DNA of 64,000 bases from Opitutales bacterium (GTDB lineage Bacteria; Verrucomicrobiota; Verrucomicrobiia; Opitutales; Oceanipulchritudinaceae). Every line of letters starts with the position of its first letter. The stretch's first letter is position 1. Made by a program: the position numbers and the translations under genes. Shown here in pieces: positions 62,815-64,000 of the stretch. Location: contig JAFIGE010000007.1 in NCBI GenBank assembly GCA_020831585.1, positions 1 to 64,000 on the forward strand, written 5' to 3'. The notes beneath the pieces were generated by a model that saw only the letters and a list, made by a program, of their open reading frames with translations, was not told the DNA's origin and did no database searches.

Positions 62815-64000
62815 TCATGAAGAAAGCGGCGCGGTGTCTCCGGTGCGCTTTTGCCAAGTTCCGAGGCACCGGGTGAGTTCGCTCATGAGGCTAGCCTGCG
62901 CGGGATCGTTCGCGAGGTTGTGGCGTTCGAAAGGATCCTCACGCAGATGAAAGAGCTGCGGCTCGCCTAACTCCGGACTCGTGCTGAAGCGCCAACCGTC
63001 CGCCGTAATAAGCGTCCGGACGGGCTCGGTCATGGCGGCAAGGTAGCGCTCGCGGGATCCGGCAACAGCCAGTTGCTCTTCTTTCACCGAAGCGCGGGCG
63101 AGGGCCTCGATATCTTCGGGATGCTCATTCCAAGAGACGACAATGTCCTCCACGAGGCGGGTGTCGTTCCCCCCGAGAAGCGGGGCACGGCTCTGCCCAT
63201 GGAGGGCCTCGCCAGGCGGGGTGCCCATGAGTTCGAGCAAGGTGGGCATTAGATCGATTTGACTAAAGGGACCGGAGATCCGCTGCATCTTTCGCTGGCC
63301 CGGCAGGCGCACAACCAGCGGTACGCGGACGGCTTCCTGGTTCATGACGGATTTTCCAAGAACCCCGTGGCTACCCATCATCTCTCCATGGTCGGAAGTG
63401 AAGACGATGATGGTGTTGTCCGCCTGTCCCGTGGCTTCGAGGGTAGAGAGAATCCGCCCGACCATTTCGTCCACCAGGCTGCACAAGCCACGGTAGCCAG
63501 CGGTCATTTGCCGCCACCCGGCTTCCGTCTGGAGATTGTACCATTCAAAGCCTTCACGCCGAAAACGTTCCGTGCGCAACCGGAGGGGAAGGCCGTCCTC
63601 TGCCTGCGGACCGAAGTTCTCCGGAAGGCGCAGGGTCGCGGGATCATATTGCCCCGAACGCGGACCGAAGAAGGGCATGTGAGGTTCGAGGAAATTGACA
63701 AAGAGGATGAAAGGATCGCGTCCGGCTTGATTGAGGAAACGACAGGCTTCCTGCGCCGTAAAAGCAGGTTTGCCAAAAGCCTCGGGAAGGCAGCAGGCAC
63801 GATCCCGGCTAAAGTGTGCACCTTCGTCCGGCTGAAAACCCTGCTCAAGCAGCCAGCGCGTGTAGGGAGACAGGGCGTTTTGGTCCCGGTGCTTGCGATA
63901 GTGGGGCGCGTATTGGTCCTCCAGGCCAATCCACTCGTCGAAGCCGTGCTGGGCAAAGATCTCGTCGCCGAGGTGCCACTTGCCGTGATAGGCCGCACGG
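62815..64000 (-). CDS. Sulfatase (S1 family), N-terminus outside the window
   Basis: The frame is open to the right edge, so the part carrying the formylglycine C/S-x-P-x-R motif is not visible. Seen here are AAYHGKWHLGDE near the edge, ILFVNFLEPHMPFF, a VFTSDHGEMMGSHGVLGKS metal-site motif and the C-terminal subdomain LFHLREDPFERHNLA. These are typical of arylsulfatase-type enzymes that remove sulfate from carbohydrates. Pairing with the secreted protein upstream suggests a sulfated glycan as target. Confidence 0.92.
   Translation of the reverse strand, partial: RAAYHGKWHLGDEIFAQHGFDEWIGLEDQYAPHYRKHRDQNALSPYTRWLLEQGFQPDEGAHFSRDRACCLPEAFGKPAFTAQEACRFLNQAGRDPFILFVNFLEPHMPFFGPRSGQYDPATLRLPENFGPQAEDGLPLRLRTERFRREGFEWYNLQTEAGWRQMTAGYRGLCSLVDEMVGRILSTLEATGQADNTIIVFTSDHGEMMGSHGVLGKSVMNQEAVRVPLVVRLPGQRKMQRISGPFSQIDLMPTLLELMGTPPGEALHGQSRAPLLGGNDTRLVEDIVVSWNEHPEDIEALARASVKEEQLAVAGSRERYLAAMTEPVRTLITADGWRFSTSPELGEPQLFHLREDPFERHNLANDPAQASLMSELTRCLGTWQKRTGDTAPLSS

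Overview
The window is GC-rich bacterial chromosome, roughly 60-65 percent GC by eye. Three complete or partial-surface PEP-CTERM proteins, a fourth PEP-CTERM protein in a metal locus, a GH2/GH28/GH94/sulfatase carbohydrate repertoire, weak or absent Shine-Dalgarno sequences and the gene families present all suggest a Verrucomicrobiota member, probably Opitutae-like. This is inferred from gene content; no rRNA or tRNA gene is present to confirm it.

Left part (0.5-16.6 kb) is inorganic nitrogen metabolism. A divergent LysR regulator faces an operon of a signal-less NrtA-type binding protein, a Tat-exported NrtA-type binding protein, an NrtB-type permease, an NrtC/D-type ATPase and cyanase (cynS), followed by an outer-membrane barrel and a small periplasmic protein. 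This reads as a cyanate (or nitrate/cyanate) import and detoxification operon. Next comes a Dnr/NnrR-like CRP/FNR regulator and a nitrite/NO cluster: DUF2249 protein, polytopic membrane protein, NirK-like multicopper oxidase fused to a cupredoxin, azurin-like lipoprotein, YecH-like protein and NnrS. Two FNR/Dnr-type boxes precede this cluster and nirK. A Y1 (HUH) transposase closes the region.

16.7-24.8 kb looks like a metal-acquisition locus: a ZnuD-like TonB-dependent receptor, three proteins with choice-of-anchor M (TIGR03769-like) folds and a membrane protein fused to a spermidine-synthase-like domain. They are arranged around two divergent promoters carrying 6-1-6 type Fur/Zur-like palindromes. 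It is my best candidate for a poorly described system.

25-34 kb is a repeat-rich accessory region bracketed by two paralogous PEP-CTERM genes. It contains a RAYT (REP-associated tyrosine transposase) gene and at least seven full or half copies of its REP-type palindrome, a frameshifted lnt, an AraC regulator whose 5' end is overrun by a repeat, a DUF4143 ATPase with a perfect palindrome upstream, and a 5'-truncated vanadium haloperoxidase plus a second fragment of the same gene.

34-55 kb is mostly core and sugar metabolism: fmt, a TorF-like barrel, lacZ, a class V aminotransferase, topoisomerase III, a GH94 phosphorylase, an oxaloacetate decarboxylase alpha-like carboxyltransferase without its biotin domain, GH28, miaA, a GT4 glycosyltransferase and an LpxH-like phosphatase. 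A low-GC NotI-type restriction-modification island is inserted between GH28 and miaA. 55-64 kb holds an RND efflux pump with its adaptor, a Y1 transposase relic, a large unrecognised secreted protein and a partial sulfatase. A separate short palindrome (core TGTCTCACCTGAGACA) occurs four times, always intergenic, always in the same orientation, twice with flanks that extend the stem using different sequence.
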